Positions 1-7,384 of a stretch of 8,209 bases of DNA are shown one piece after another. The notes beneath the pieces are model-generated. The model was not told the origin of the DNA and searched no databases. It worked only from the letters and a program-made list of their open reading frames with translations. How positions within the stretch are numbered: the stretch's first letter is position 1; the number at the start of each line of letters is the position of its first letter. This DNA comes from Myxococcales bacterium (GTDB lineage: Bacteria; Myxococcota; Bradymonadia; REDH01): positions 1 through 8,209 of the forward strand of contig JAGWVZ010000138.1 in assembly GCA_018970625.1 (NCBI GenBank), given 5' to 3'. The translations under genes were made by a program, and so were the position numbers.

Positions 1-268
1 CAAAGCGGACCTGGTGGCCGAGTACGTGTGCCGGCTGCTGAATCACATGCAGGCAAAGGGATTTGCGCGCTGCGAGGCGGTCAACACCGATCCCGCGCTC
101 GAACGCACGCCGATCATGGACTTCGGCGCCGGCTACGTAAAGCGCGCGCTCGACTACATGCCGCAGCAGGGAAAGCGAGTGCCCTGGCGCCTGGCCATGA
201 ACTACGTGTTCGACATCTTCATGATTCGGCATGGCAGCGTTGATGACGGGGTCATGCAGTTTCGGTAG
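1..268 (+). CDS. Flavin-containing monooxygenase, EthA/Baeyer-Villiger-like (C-terminal fragment)
   Basis: This is the last 88 codons of a gene that enters from the left edge; the reading frame begins at base 2 and ends with TAG at 266-268. The fragment reads KADLVAEYVCRLLNHM near its start and ends with ALDYMPQQGKRVPW, then NYVFDIFMIRHGSVDDGVMQF. This arrangement of a GYVKRALD helix, an aromatic 'RxPW' turn and a closing 'DDGVMxF' is what I recognise from the C-terminus of EthA-type NAD(P)H- and FAD-dependent monooxygenases, which insert oxygen into ketones or oxidise sulfur groups. The Rossmann GxGxxG motifs and the FxGxxxHxxxW fingerprint would lie upstream, outside the window, so cofactor binding cannot be checked. 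The substrate is unknown. The next gene starts 226 bases downstream and looks unrelated. The family call is fairly sure; the subfamily is not. Confidence 0.78.
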   Translation, partial: KADLVAEYVCRLLNHMQAKGFARCEAVNTDPALERTPIMDFGAGYVKRALDYMPQQGKRVPWRLAMNYVFDIFMIRHGSVDDGVMQFR

Positions 269-494
269 CGCTGGTCGGTACGGGTGGTGTGCCGCGCTGG
301 GGTTTGCCCTTCGAGACGGCTGCGGTACGGGTCTTGGGCGGGGCGCGGTTTTGCGTTTGCATCGGTCTCGGTCCATCTTCACCGGTGACGCGGTCGCACC
401 GTTCCGCTAGGCAGGGCAGGTCCGGGTCGCGGGCGGCTGGGGTGGTGCCTGCTGCCGGTTGCGACGGCTGTTTTCTCTGTCGCGTGGTCGTTCC

Positions 495-3400
495 ATGACG
501 TTGCCTGTTCGTTCCGCGCTCGTTTCTGCGCTGTTGCTGGTGGCCTGGGTCATGCCCTCCTGCGTGCCGCGACCGTCGGGTGAGACGCCCGCCGCGGTCG
601 CGTCCAACGAGGAGTTGGTGCCCGCCGCCGAGACCGGGACCGTGCCAGAGGCTCCGTCCACGTGCCCGCCCACCGGCACCGCGCCCGAGCTGCTCGACGG
701 CGTCACGGCTGACCACCTGCAGGTCGACTACTGGCTGAGCGCGCTGGCGTCGCAGGTCGACCTGAATGGTACGCTTATGACGGGCGAGCAGGTATGGGAT
801 CACACGCTGGCCCTTCGCGACTCGCCGCACCAGCACAATCTGCGCGTTGCGCCGACCTCGGACGCCATTGTAGAGCTGGTAAACGGCCGCCTGGAGTACG
901 TGCGCGGCCACGTGGAGCAGAATAACTGGGTGCTCGTCGACGGAACGCCCGTGCAGGACGTGCATCGACAGGCGCTGGCGCCCAGGCACAGCATCGATGT
1001 ATCGCCGCCGACCCTGCATATCGCGCGTGCGCAGACGCAGATTCTGTGCGCGCCATTGCCCATCGCCATGTACACACCGTCGCTCGACCTGCGATTTAAT
1101 CGCAATAATTGCAGCATGATTCGCCCGCAGGATCCGGTACAGGTGCTGCACGCCAACGACGTGACCCTGCCCGATGCGAGCGGAAATCCCGTCGCGCTGC
1201 ATCTGGTGCGCACCCGCTATTCGCTGGGCTGGATTCCGGCGGCGGCCGACCTGGGGCCCGCACTTCAAGCCGACGAGCAGGCGGCAATTCTCGACGGAAT
1301 TCCGGTGCGGGTGCTTCGCCAGACGGCTGAGATTCCTGCCACGCCGGGCATGATATTGCCTACGAACGCCATCGGCGGCGATGGACGCGCCGCCGTTACC
1401 TGGTACGGCGAGAACGGACGGCAGGTCGTAACATTGTCGCGCGAGGAAGGCCGCGTGCTTCCGCAGGATTTCACCCGCGCTGATTTCCTTCGCGAGGCGT
1501 TTACCTGGGTCAATCGTCCCTATGGATGGGGCGGTGAGTCGGGTGGCTGGGATTGCTCAGATTTCCTGATGCAATTATTCGCGCAATTCGGTTTTGAATT
1601 ACCGCGATTCAGCGCGCATCAGGGAGTTTCCGGAAATTACTGGCTGGACGTCTCCACAGCCGCCAGCGTACGCGAAAAGCAGGCCATTCTGGATGAAGCC
1701 AACCAGCGTGGAGTGGTGCTGCTGCACTTTCCGGGGCACGTCATGCTCTATCTGGGACGCGACTCCGACGGTCGCCCCATGGCGCTGCACAGCTTCGCAG
1801 AATATCTGGAACCCTGCGAAACGCCCGACGGTGAAGACACCGAAACCCTGATGACCGTCGACCGTGTCACCGTGAGTCACCTCGATGTTGGACTGAACAG
1901 CTCGCGCACCTCGTTCATCGAACGCCTGACGACCATCTCTGTGTTTGGAAAGCCGCCCGGCCCCGAACTCCAGGCGCTGGCCACTTTCCGTGCACCCGCC
2001 GAACGCACCGACTGGTCATGTCCTGAAGAAACCCCCGGCGCATTGTTTATTTCTCCCCTGCGTCCCAATACACAGAACGAAATTCGCCTCATCGCCGTGG
2101 GCGATGCCGAACCCATGTCTCTCAGGGCGGTAGCCCGCCACGAGAATGGCGAAGAATATTCTGCCACGGTAGAACGCTTCGGCGGTCCCCCGTATGGCGT
2201 GGTCGGTCGATTCGAGAGCCTGCCCGCTGGTGATTATCAGGTTGCCTTCGTCGACGGATTGCAGACGTACAGCTGCGGCACCATGCAGGTGACCTCACGC
2301 CCGGAACCCTGGGCCGGCGGCGGCAGCGGCGCCTGGCCAGTTCGTAATTCGTGGAACGAAAACATCGAAAATCTCTATTCGGTTTGGGTCGAATCCTTAT
2401 TCCATTATCCGCTCGACCAGGACGTCACGTGGACCAACCTGCACTCGATTCTGCAGGTCGCCGAGCGAAACCTCCTCATGGGGCATTATTCGCTCGACGA
2501 AGAATTCAACATGCGTCTCGCGCCAGACTGCGCTGACCTCCCCTACCTGTTGCGCGGCTATTTCGCATGGAAACTCGGACTCCCGTGGGGATACCGACAG
2601 TGCGGGCGCGGGCGCGCCGGTCGTCCTCCAGAGTGCGGCGAATTGTTGAACGCCCATACCGCCGACGTCAGCGGCGACCCCGTTGACCGATTTACCACCT
2701 TCATGAACCGCTCTGTACGCAATGGCGTGCACTCCGGTTCAGGTCGAACCGCACCCGATAACGACGCCACCGACTGGTATCCCGTCGAGATGTCCCGCGA
2801 AGGCATTCGCCCAGGCACCCTGTACGCCGACCCCTATGGGCACCTCATGGTGGTCACCCGATGGGTGCCGCAACCATCCGGTGGCTACGGAATCCTCATG
2901 GCGGCCGACGCACAACCCGACGCCACCATTGGCCGACCACGCTTCTGGCGCGGCACATTTCTGTTCACGCCCTCGACCGACGATGTCGGTGCCGGGTTCA
3001 AGGCGTATCGGCCGCTTGTGCGCGACGGTTCGACCTATCGGCAAATGACCAATGCCGAGCTTCGTAATGATGAACGTTTTCCTCCGTACAGCATGAACCA
3101 GTACGAGGTCACCCTCGATGCCTTCTATGACACCATTGAATCCATGGTGAACCCGCGCCCGCTCGACCCGTATGCCCGCATGCGATCTCTGGTCGATGCA
3201 CTGCACGAATCTGTTCGCCGCCGCGTCATCTCCGTGAACAACGGTCAGGACCACCTGCGCTCCAGCCCCGGCGTCATCGATATGCCCGAGGGTTCTCGCA
3301 TTTTTCTCACCGTCGGCCCCTGGGAAGATTACTCCACCCCTGCCCGCGACATGCGTTTACTCATCGCCGTCGATACCGTCATCGGCTTTCCGGATGTCAT

Positions 3401-3737
3401 TCGCCGGTATCCTGAACGTTATGGCGTTCTGCCCGAAGAGGTAGATTCCGTGGTCGAAGGCGTTATCTCCGCGCTGGAACAGGAACTGGATAGCCGCACC
3501 TTTGAGTACACCCGCAGCGATGGAGTCGCCGAGTCTGTGACATTAACCGAAATTGTCGCTCGCTCCGCGAATTTCGAGGTCGCCTATAACCCCAATGACT
3601 GCCCCGAAATTCGTTGGGGTGCCGACCCGGACAGCACAGAAGCCGCCTCGTGCAGCCGTCGTGCGCCGCAGGCACAACAGCAGCGCATGGAAGAATATCG
3701 AAGTTGGTTTGCCAGCCGACAGCGTCCCACCCGATGA
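495..3737 (+). CDS. Large predicted lipoprotein with SH3-like regions, NlpC/P60 peptidase and a second Cys-peptidase-like domain
   Basis: A 1080-residue protein. Residues 1-22 form a short lipoprotein-type signal peptide (MTLPVRSALVSALLLVAW) ending at a lipobox-like MPSC, with Cys23 as the acylated residue; the Met at -3 is unusual. Residues about 65-330 resemble the helical stabilising segment and SH3b-type repeats placed before YkfC-like NlpC/P60 enzymes, which cleave the D-Glu-diamino acid bond of peptidoglycan stem peptides. The peptidase core has Cys354 in GGWDCSDF, His415 in FPGHVMLYLG and His432 in ALHSF, a complete triad. A beta-rich stretch (about 515-600) follows, then a second domain with Cys679 in PDCADLPY, His783 in YGHLMVV and Asp805, resembling another papain-like triad. 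The 900-1080 tail has no recognised domain. Many cysteines suggest disulfides outside the cytoplasm. I chose ATG 495; an in-frame TTG at 459 would add 12 basic residues and leave the signal peptide intact. It is likely monocistronic. Confidence 0.85.
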   Translation: MTLPVRSALVSALLLVAWVMPSCVPRPSGETPAAVASNEELVPAAETGTVPEAPSTCPPTGTAPELLDGVTADHLQVDYWLSALASQVDLNGTLMTGEQVWDHTLALRDSPHQHNLRVAPTSDAIVELVNGRLEYVRGHVEQNNWVLVDGTPVQDVHRQALAPRHSIDVSPPTLHIARAQTQILCAPLPIAMYTPSLDLRFNRNNCSMIRPQDPVQVLHANDVTLPDASGNPVALHLVRTRYSLGWIPAAADLGPALQADEQAAILDGIPVRVLRQTAEIPATPGMILPTNAIGGDGRAAVTWYGENGRQVVTLSREEGRVLPQDFTRADFLREAFTWVNRPYGWGGESGGWDCSDFLMQLFAQFGFELPRFSAHQGVSGNYWLDVSTAASVREKQAILDEANQRGVVLLHFPGHVMLYLGRDSDGRPMALHSFAEYLEPCETPDGEDTETLMTVDRVTVSHLDVGLNSSRTSFIERLTTISVFGKPPGPELQALATFRAPAERTDWSCPEETPGALFISPLRPNTQNEIRLIAVGDAEPMSLRAVARHENGEEYSATVERFGGPPYGVVGRFESLPAGDYQVAFVDGLQTYSCGTMQVTSRPEPWAGGGSGAWPVRNSWNENIENLYSVWVESLFHYPLDQDVTWTNLHSILQVAERNLLMGHYSLDEEFNMRLAPDCADLPYLLRGYFAWKLGLPWGYRQCGRGRAGRPPECGELLNAHTADVSGDPVDRFTTFMNRSVRNGVHSGSGRTAPDNDATDWYPVEMSREGIRPGTLYADPYGHLMVVTRWVPQPSGGYGILMAADAQPDATIGRPRFWRGTFLFTPSTDDVGAGFKAYRPLVRDGSTYRQMTNAELRNDERFPPYSMNQYEVTLDAFYDTIESMVNPRPLDPYARMRSLVDALHESVRRRVISVNNGQDHLRSSPGVIDMPEGSRIFLTVGPWEDYSTPARDMRLLIAVDTVIGFPDVIRRYPERYGVLPEEVDSVVEGVISALEQELDSRTFEYTRSDGVAESVTLTEIVARSANFEVAYNPNDCPEIRWGADPDSTEAASCSRRAPQAQQQRMEEYRSWFASRQRPTR

Positions 3738-3747
3738 TCCGCCCGGG

Positions 3748-3779
3748 GTTTCGGCGACGCTGACGTGACGCCCGAAAAC
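3748..3779. terminator. Imperfect hairpin between convergent genes, weak terminator candidate
   Basis: About ten bases after the lipoprotein stop, GTTTCGGCG (3748-3756) can pair with CGCCCGAAAAC (3769-3779), with single-base bulges and an inner ACG/CGT stem around a CTGA loop. It sits between the lipoprotein gene and the convergent DoxX-like gene, where a bidirectional terminator would be expected. No T-run follows on either strand, so it is not a canonical intrinsic terminator; Rho-dependent ending or chance pairing are possible. Confidence 0.25.
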
Positions 3780-3840
3780 ACGGATGGTCCGCGGTCTTTA
3801 ACCGAAGCGGGATAACCGAAACCACCGCCGCCCTGAACAA

Positions 3841-4272
3841 TCAGGCGGGAACAGCCAGCGCACCCTGACTGGACAGCAAAAGCCAGATTATCGCCGACAG
3901 AGCGCCGTAGAAGAACGCGCTGGCAGCGCCCGTGTAGTCCTGACTCACCCGCAATCCAAAGCACAACATCGCAAAGGTCAGCGTCGATAGCCCAAGGCCG
4001 GTACAGAAGAGGGCCTCGGCCAGCGGGTTGCCCAGCACAATCGACACCGCACCCGCCGCAAACGCCGCTGCCACCGCAAACTCCAGCGCCGCGATGGTCC
4101 ACCACATGGCAGGCAGTGGCAGTTTGCCCATCCAGGTTGAGGCAAACTTGTCGAGGTACCACTGTGGCGTCTCGCGCGCTGCGAATTTACCCAGCGAAGC
4201 CTCTATAAATACAGACAGATACAGAACGGCGATGGCTAGCCGAATCCATTCGTTGGCGTTGGGTACGTGCAT
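3841..4272 (-). CDS. DoxX-like small integral membrane protein
   Basis: A 143-residue hydrophobic protein with four predicted membrane helices at about residues 8-26, 56-80, 85-108 and 114-134. The first helix leads into EASLGKF (24-30), which matches the conserved 'GxxKF' turn after helix 1 in DoxX-type proteins, and the total length is typical of that superfamily. DoxX-like proteins are inner-membrane four-helix bundles; some act with quinone- or thiol-linked redox partners, but most are uncharacterised, and no redox cysteine pair is visible here (only isolated Cys90 and Cys104). The ATG at 4272-4270 is the natural start because it leaves a short polar N-terminus before helix 1; no clear Shine-Dalgarno sequence precedes it. 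The gene converges on the lipoprotein gene and diverges from the SDR gene, so it appears to be transcribed alone. Function is not predictable from context. Confidence 0.72.
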   Translation of the reverse strand: MHVPNANEWIRLAIAVLYLSVFIEASLGKFAARETPQWYLDKFASTWMGKLPLPAMWWTIAALEFAVAAAFAAGAVSIVLGNPLAEALFCTGLGLSTLTFAMLCFGLRVSQDYTGAASAFFYGALSAIIWLLLSSQGALAVPA

Positions 4273-4480
4273 GCCAGTCCGGTTGCAGATGACGCAGGGC
4301 GGGAGTCGAAGCCAGAGCGTGCGTTAGCACAGCGGGGTGGGGGTGAGAAGGCGGTTGCAGGTCGCGGGCTGAAGCGTTGGTATGGGAGGAAACGCAGGGC
4401 TCAGGGCTCGGGCTCATGGCGAACGATGCGATCGGAGACAGGCGAGAGGCGGCCTGTTAGAGAAGGGGGCGCATTGGTGT

Positions 4481-4494
4481 CGGGACCTGTCCCG
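4481..4494. promoter_or_regulatory. Operator-like inverted repeat upstream of the SDR gene
   Basis: CGGGAC-CT-GTCCCG is an exact inverted repeat with 6-base arms and a 2-base centre, ending 24 bases before the SDR start codon in the divergent spacer between the DoxX-like and SDR genes (4273-4518). Its position would suit a repressor site overlapping the promoter or 5' leader. No regulator gene is present in the window, and a short GC-rich palindrome can occur by chance, so this remains a candidate only. I see no confident -35/-10 pair in this spacer and no gene in it. Confidence 0.3.
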
Positions 4495-4518
4495 CGGCTG
4501 GCATGAATCACGAGGCGT

Positions 4519-5286
4519 ATGTTTCCGGATTTGAAGGGTAAGGTGATTGTGGTGACGGGAGCGAGTCGCGGTATTGGTGCGGCGACGGCGCGCCTGCTGG
4601 CGTCGTGCGGTGCCCGGGTGGTGATTGTGGCGCGTAAGGCCGAGTCGCTCGAGGCGGTGGCGGCTGAAATTCGTGCCGATGTGCAGGGCGCTGATGTGAC
4701 GCCGATGGCCTGCCATACGGGTGACCCGTCGCAGCTTGCCGCGCTCGTGGAGCGGGTCGTGGCCGAGGTGGGTATGCCCGACGGACTGGTCAATAATGCA
4801 GCGACGAACCCTTATTTTGGACCCATGCTGGATACGCCGGCCGCTCTGTGGGCTAAAACCTTCGAAGTGAACCTGCAGGGCTACTTTGAGCTGTGCCGTC
4901 TGGTGGCGCAGCGCTGGCTGGATGCCGGCCGGGCAGGCGCGCTCGTCAATGTGGCGTCGATCGCCGGGCTGGGCGCTGCTCCGCTACAGGGCGCTTACGG
5001 CGCCACCAAGGCTGCGGTCATCTCCATGACGCAGACGCTGGCGCTGGAGCTTGGCCCAGCGGGCATTCGAGTGAACGCGGTCGCTCCGGGGCTCGTCGAG
5101 ACCCGACTCGCCGCCGCGCTCACGACAAGCCCCGAAATCTCGCGCCTGTACACCGACCGCGCTGCGCTGCGCCGCTGGGGGCAGCCCGAAGAGATCGCGC
5201 CCGTCATCGCGTTCCTGCTCTCGACGTCTTCCTCGTACATTACCGGGCAAACCATCGTCGCTGACGGTGGCTATGTGGTTGGCTGA
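4519..5286 (+). CDS. Classical short-chain dehydrogenase/reductase (SDR family)
   Basis: A 255-residue cytosolic oxidoreductase of full normal length for a classical SDR, interconverting an alcohol and a carbonyl with NAD(P)(H). Visible motifs are the nucleotide-binding TGASRGIG (13-20), NNA (92-94), the structural Asn118, catalytic Ser147, and YxxxK as Tyr160/Lys164 in YGATK, followed by the PG motif (190-191) and a C-terminal [11 protein letters not shown] typical of FabG-like members. Arg17 and Arg39 after the second beta strand favour NADP(H). The ATG at 4519 is the first usable start after an in-frame TGA at 4504 and places the Rossmann strand at the usual distance; a GAGG lies only 3 bases upstream, which is short spacing. 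The gene stands alone on its strand, with the DoxX-like gene divergent on one side and the GNAT gene convergent 19 bases away on the other. The substrate cannot be read from sequence. Confidence 0.93.
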   Translation: MFPDLKGKVIVVTGASRGIGAATARLLASCGARVVIVARKAESLEAVAAEIRADVQGADVTPMACHTGDPSQLAALVERVVAEVGMPDGLVNNAATNPYFGPMLDTPAALWAKTFEVNLQGYFELCRLVAQRWLDAGRAGALVNVASIAGLGAAPLQGAYGATKAAVISMTQTLALELGPAGIRVNAVAPGLVETRLAAALTTSPEISRLYTDRAALRRWGQPEEIAPVIAFLLSTSSSYITGQTIVADGGYVVG

Positions 5287-5304
5287 AGCCCCGGCCGGCA
5301 GGCA

Positions 5305-5330
5305 GCTACATGCGGTCGCCCGACTGTAGC
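5305..5330. terminator. Hairpin at the SDR/GNAT convergent junction, weak terminator candidate
   Basis: GCTACA (5305-5310) can pair with TGTAGC (5325-5330) around a 14-base GC-rich loop, and a CCGGCCGG palindrome lies next to it at 5291-5298. The structure overlaps the last codons of the minus-strand GNAT gene and lies just after the SDR stop. There is no T-run on either side, so a role in ending transcription is only suggested by position. Confidence 0.2.
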
Positions 5331-6229
5331 ACCCAGTTTCTCTGCAGGGTTTCAGGCCCCGGACCAGGGTCGTTGCTGGTATCGGGTGCTGCGGCGTTTA
5401 CACAGAGGAAACCTGGAATCCTGTCGAGTTCGGTTGCCTCTGCCGCACCGCAATGTTCGGGGTGAATCGCAAATCCGAAGAATTTTCGGTCTCGCGCGCC
5501 AGCCCAGGCAGCCAGCGCCGTCCAGGTATCCGGAATAGCGCGTGGGTCTGCGTGCTCACCGCCCACGAAGAGTAGTCTGTCGGTATCCGGCGAATGCTCG
5601 AAGATGACCACGTCGTCGGTAGCACGATTGCGCCAAATACTGACGGGTAGGGGACGAAAGATGAACTGGGCGGCAAAGGAATCGGCGCTCGGATAGCTGA
5701 ATCCGCAGCCAGCCTGATTCTGTTGGATGTGCATAGCCCAGAGAGACTCGATGAGTGTCTGGGTGATCGTTTCGGGTTGCAGAGGAGCTGCGGCGACACC
5801 CGACCATGGAGCTACCGAGCGCACATACGCGGTGGGTACCATGTGAGCGCCCGATGCTTCGAGGCGGCGTCTGCTTGGGTTCATCGCTGTAACGAATGAC
5901 AGCAGCGCGACCCCGCCGGACTGCGCAACCAGCGCGGATGACTCACGAATGAACGTTGAAAAGCAGCCCTGCCCGCGTGCGGCCGGCAAGGTTCATGAGC
6001 CGGTCATGATACCGATCTTTCCAACGCCTGTGACCTGCCGCCACGATACGGCTGAACCTGCGATCCATCGGCCATCGTCGTCGGTTGCTACCAGTCGGTC
6101 GGCGACCTGGCCACCCGCGGTGCGTACGAAGGTCCAGTCCCATTCACGGGCACCGCCCCATGCGCCAAATGCGGCGTTGAGGCCGTCCAGGTAAGGGGTT
6201 GCGTCCGTTGGGGTTCGAATAATTCTCAT
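5306..6229 (-). pseudogene. GNAT-family acetyltransferase interrupted by one in-frame TGA
   Basis: Reading from ATG 6229-6227 to TAG 5308-5306 gives 307 codons in a single frame, broken only by TGA at codon 79 (5995-5993). Before the stop the frame encodes MRIIRTPTDATPYLDGL and reaches VGKIGIMTGS. After it comes TLPAARGQGCF, which fits the GNAT motif A (P-x-x-R-G-x-G) that binds acetyl-CoA. The strand leading into motif A and motif A itself are thus split by the stop. The C-terminal half (about 145-307) ends NWVLQSGDRM and remains open. A Trp codon (TGG) is the likely ancestral residue, one base from TGA. The start overlaps the deacetylase stop as ATGA, with AGGAG at 6237-6233 just upstream, so the two genes are translationally coupled. 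A TTG at 5989 could in theory restart translation, but the product would lack the N-terminal half of the fold. Recent nonsense mutation or sequencing error are both possible; the acceptor substrate is unknown. Confidence 0.75.
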
Positions 6230-7188
6230 GCGCTCCTCTGTCCTTCCTGGGAAGCGGCGCGAACCGCCCGGGCGACCTCCTGCATGGAGGTGAACCAGAC
6301 AGTGTCGCCAAATTCGGCTCGAATTCGATCGCACAGAAGGTCGAGATAGTTGCAGTAAAGGTCATCCAGGCCATCGAGGGCGACGTAGGAACGCCACTGC
6401 TTCACAATGTGCGCCTTGATGCAGAGCACGCCGCCCGCTTGCAAAATGGCGATCGCGCGCTCGGGGCGAGACGTTGCCTGCCAGTTGGACGACAGGTGGA
6501 CAAGTCGGGTTCCAGAGAAATACTCGGGAAAAATCAGCGACATGCCACGAGGCCCGCTCATCGCCGTCACAGCGTCATGCGAGACAGGCGTTACGATATC
6601 GCGGGCACCGGCGATGTATTCCAGACCCATTCGTGAACAGGCTTCGACCAGGGCGGGTGGTGTGTTCCAGGCGGGCGGCTGGAGTCCGGTCGCCGCGGAA
6701 ATTCCAGCGGCTACAAATATGCGCTGTGCCTCGCTCAGAATGCGTTCGCACTCCCCGGTGGGCTGCTGCTGGAATTCAACCGGTAGACTCAGGCCACGGT
6801 GGACGTGATGAAGTCCGTGAAGTGCGAGTTCAGTGCGAGGAAGCGACTTCAGGTAGGCCACTGCTTCCGGATGTCGAACCAGCGACATCGTTCCTCTGGG
6901 GAGAATTGGCGACAGATAGAAGTAGTCACGCAAGCGGGGAATTCGGGCCAAAAGGCTGCGAGTCGGCCACGGCGAAATCTCGCGCCAGTCAGCGGTGACG
7001 AACAGGGTCGTGTGCAGGTCCGGTTGACGTGACTGAAGCTGCTGCAGCAATCCCAGCCGTCCCTTTTCGCAGTCTCCGCCGGCCTCATAGGCGTCGGTGG
7101 ACCGCCCCGGGTGAATATCGTCGATGGAAAAACAGACCGCGCAGGTCTTTCCCGGTGGTAACCAGCCCGTGGTCGCAACAGCACGCAT
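6226..7188 (-). CDS. Polysaccharide deacetylase-like (CE4/NodB-fold or DUF2334-type) enzyme
   Basis: A 320-residue protein with no signal peptide, so probably cytosolic. It carries the landmarks of metal-dependent deacetylases: SIDD at 21-24, giving the Asp-Asp pair (catalytic base and metal ligand); HGLHH at 124-128, giving the HxxxH metal ligands; a PPAWNTP loop at 171-177, where CE4 enzymes have their RxPxG-type motif; and KAH at 258-260 for the last catalytic-histidine region. These enzymes remove N-acetyl (or O-acetyl) groups from sugars or polysaccharides. The divergence of the third motif and the extra 80-115 segment point to a non-canonical branch. I prefer ATG 7188; a TTG at 7221 in the same frame would add 11 residues of no recognised role. 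The stop TGA overlaps the start of the GNAT gene (ATGA), and the two form an operon that diverges from thrS. Together they could remove and add acyl groups on the same glycan or precursor, which is inference. Confidence 0.82.
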   Translation of the reverse strand: MRAVATTGWLPPGKTCAVCFSIDDIHPGRSTDAYEAGGDCEKGRLGLLQQLQSRQPDLHTTLFVTADWREISPWPTRSLLARIPRLRDYFYLSPILPRGTMSLVRHPEAVAYLKSLPRTELALHGLHHVHRGLSLPVEFQQQPTGECERILSEAQRIFVAAGISAATGLQPPAWNTPPALVEACSRMGLEYIAGARDIVTPVSHDAVTAMSGPRGMSLIFPEYFSGTRLVHLSSNWQATSRPERAIAILQAGGVLCIKAHIVKQWRSYVALDGLDDLYCNYLDLLCDRIRAEFGDTVWFTSMQEVARAVRAASQEGQRSA

Positions 7189-7267
7189 GATACACCGCAC
7201 AACAGAAGAACAGCGACGCAATGCCTTCGGGCGGTAGTGGATGCGACGGCCTGGTGCAACGGGAATC

Positions 7268-7309
7268 GCCTTGCTTCAGCGGTAAGGCTGCGCTAGGGGC
7301 ACACGCAGC
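7268..7309 (+). promoter_or_regulatory. Two overlapping, mutually exclusive hairpins upstream of thrS
   Basis: GCCTT (7268-7272) can pair with AAGGC (7284-7288), while GCTGCG (7287-7292) can pair with CGCAGC (7304-7309). The two stems share bases 7287-7288, so only one can form fully. They lie in the divergent spacer about 75 bases before the thrS start. There is no T-box signature and no T-run, so an attenuator is not established. The stems are short and may be fortuitous in GC-rich DNA. Confidence 0.2.
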
Positions 7310-7317
7310 TCGGCCGA

Positions 7318-7362
7318 TTGTAGGGTCGATGCGTTTCACCGCCGCTGGCTGTTGTAGGGTCG
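7318..7362. repeat. 11-base direct repeat upstream of thrS
   Basis: TTGTAGGGTCG occurs exactly at 7318-7328 and again at 7352-7362, with 34 bases from start to start, i.e. roughly three helical turns. Both copies lie in the deacetylase/thrS divergent spacer, and the second ends 22 bases before the thrS ATG. Equal helical phasing would suit a protein bound at two sites, and each copy contains TAGGGT, which could pass for a poor -10 box. No consensus -35 is visible at the right distance, so the role is open. Confidence 0.45.
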
Positions 7363-7384
7363 CGGCAAACCAACGAGAGTGTCG

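Noticed and set aside
277..332. Repeated GGTACGGGT at 277-285 and 324-332
   Set aside because: Only 9 bases in GC-rich DNA, with no symmetry or link to a start site; likely chance.
289..498. Plus-strand frame of 69 codons from GTG 289 after the monooxygenase
   Set aside because: Composition is typical of a spurious frame, and it overlaps the lipoprotein start in a different phase.
252..1268. Long open frame of 338 codons on the minus strand
   Set aside because: It lies antisense over the N-terminal part of the lipoprotein gene, has an Arg- and Gln-rich low-complexity composition, and shows no domain; long antisense frames are common in GC-rich genes.
3584..4162. Minus-strand frame of 192 codons across the lipoprotein end and the DoxX-like gene
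   Set aside because: It overlaps the convincing four-helix DoxX-like frame on the same strand in another phase and has Cys/Gly-rich shadow composition.
4267..4506. Plus-strand frame of 79 codons in the DoxX-like/SDR spacer
   Set aside because: Arg/Gly-rich composition, no ribosome-binding site and no recognisable motif; it also ends before the SDR start without coupling.
5960..5995. Selenocysteine insertion at the GNAT in-frame TGA
   Set aside because: The downstream RNA shows only a weak 4-base stem (TGCC/GGCA), the GNAT family is not known for selenocysteine, and Trp fits the position better.
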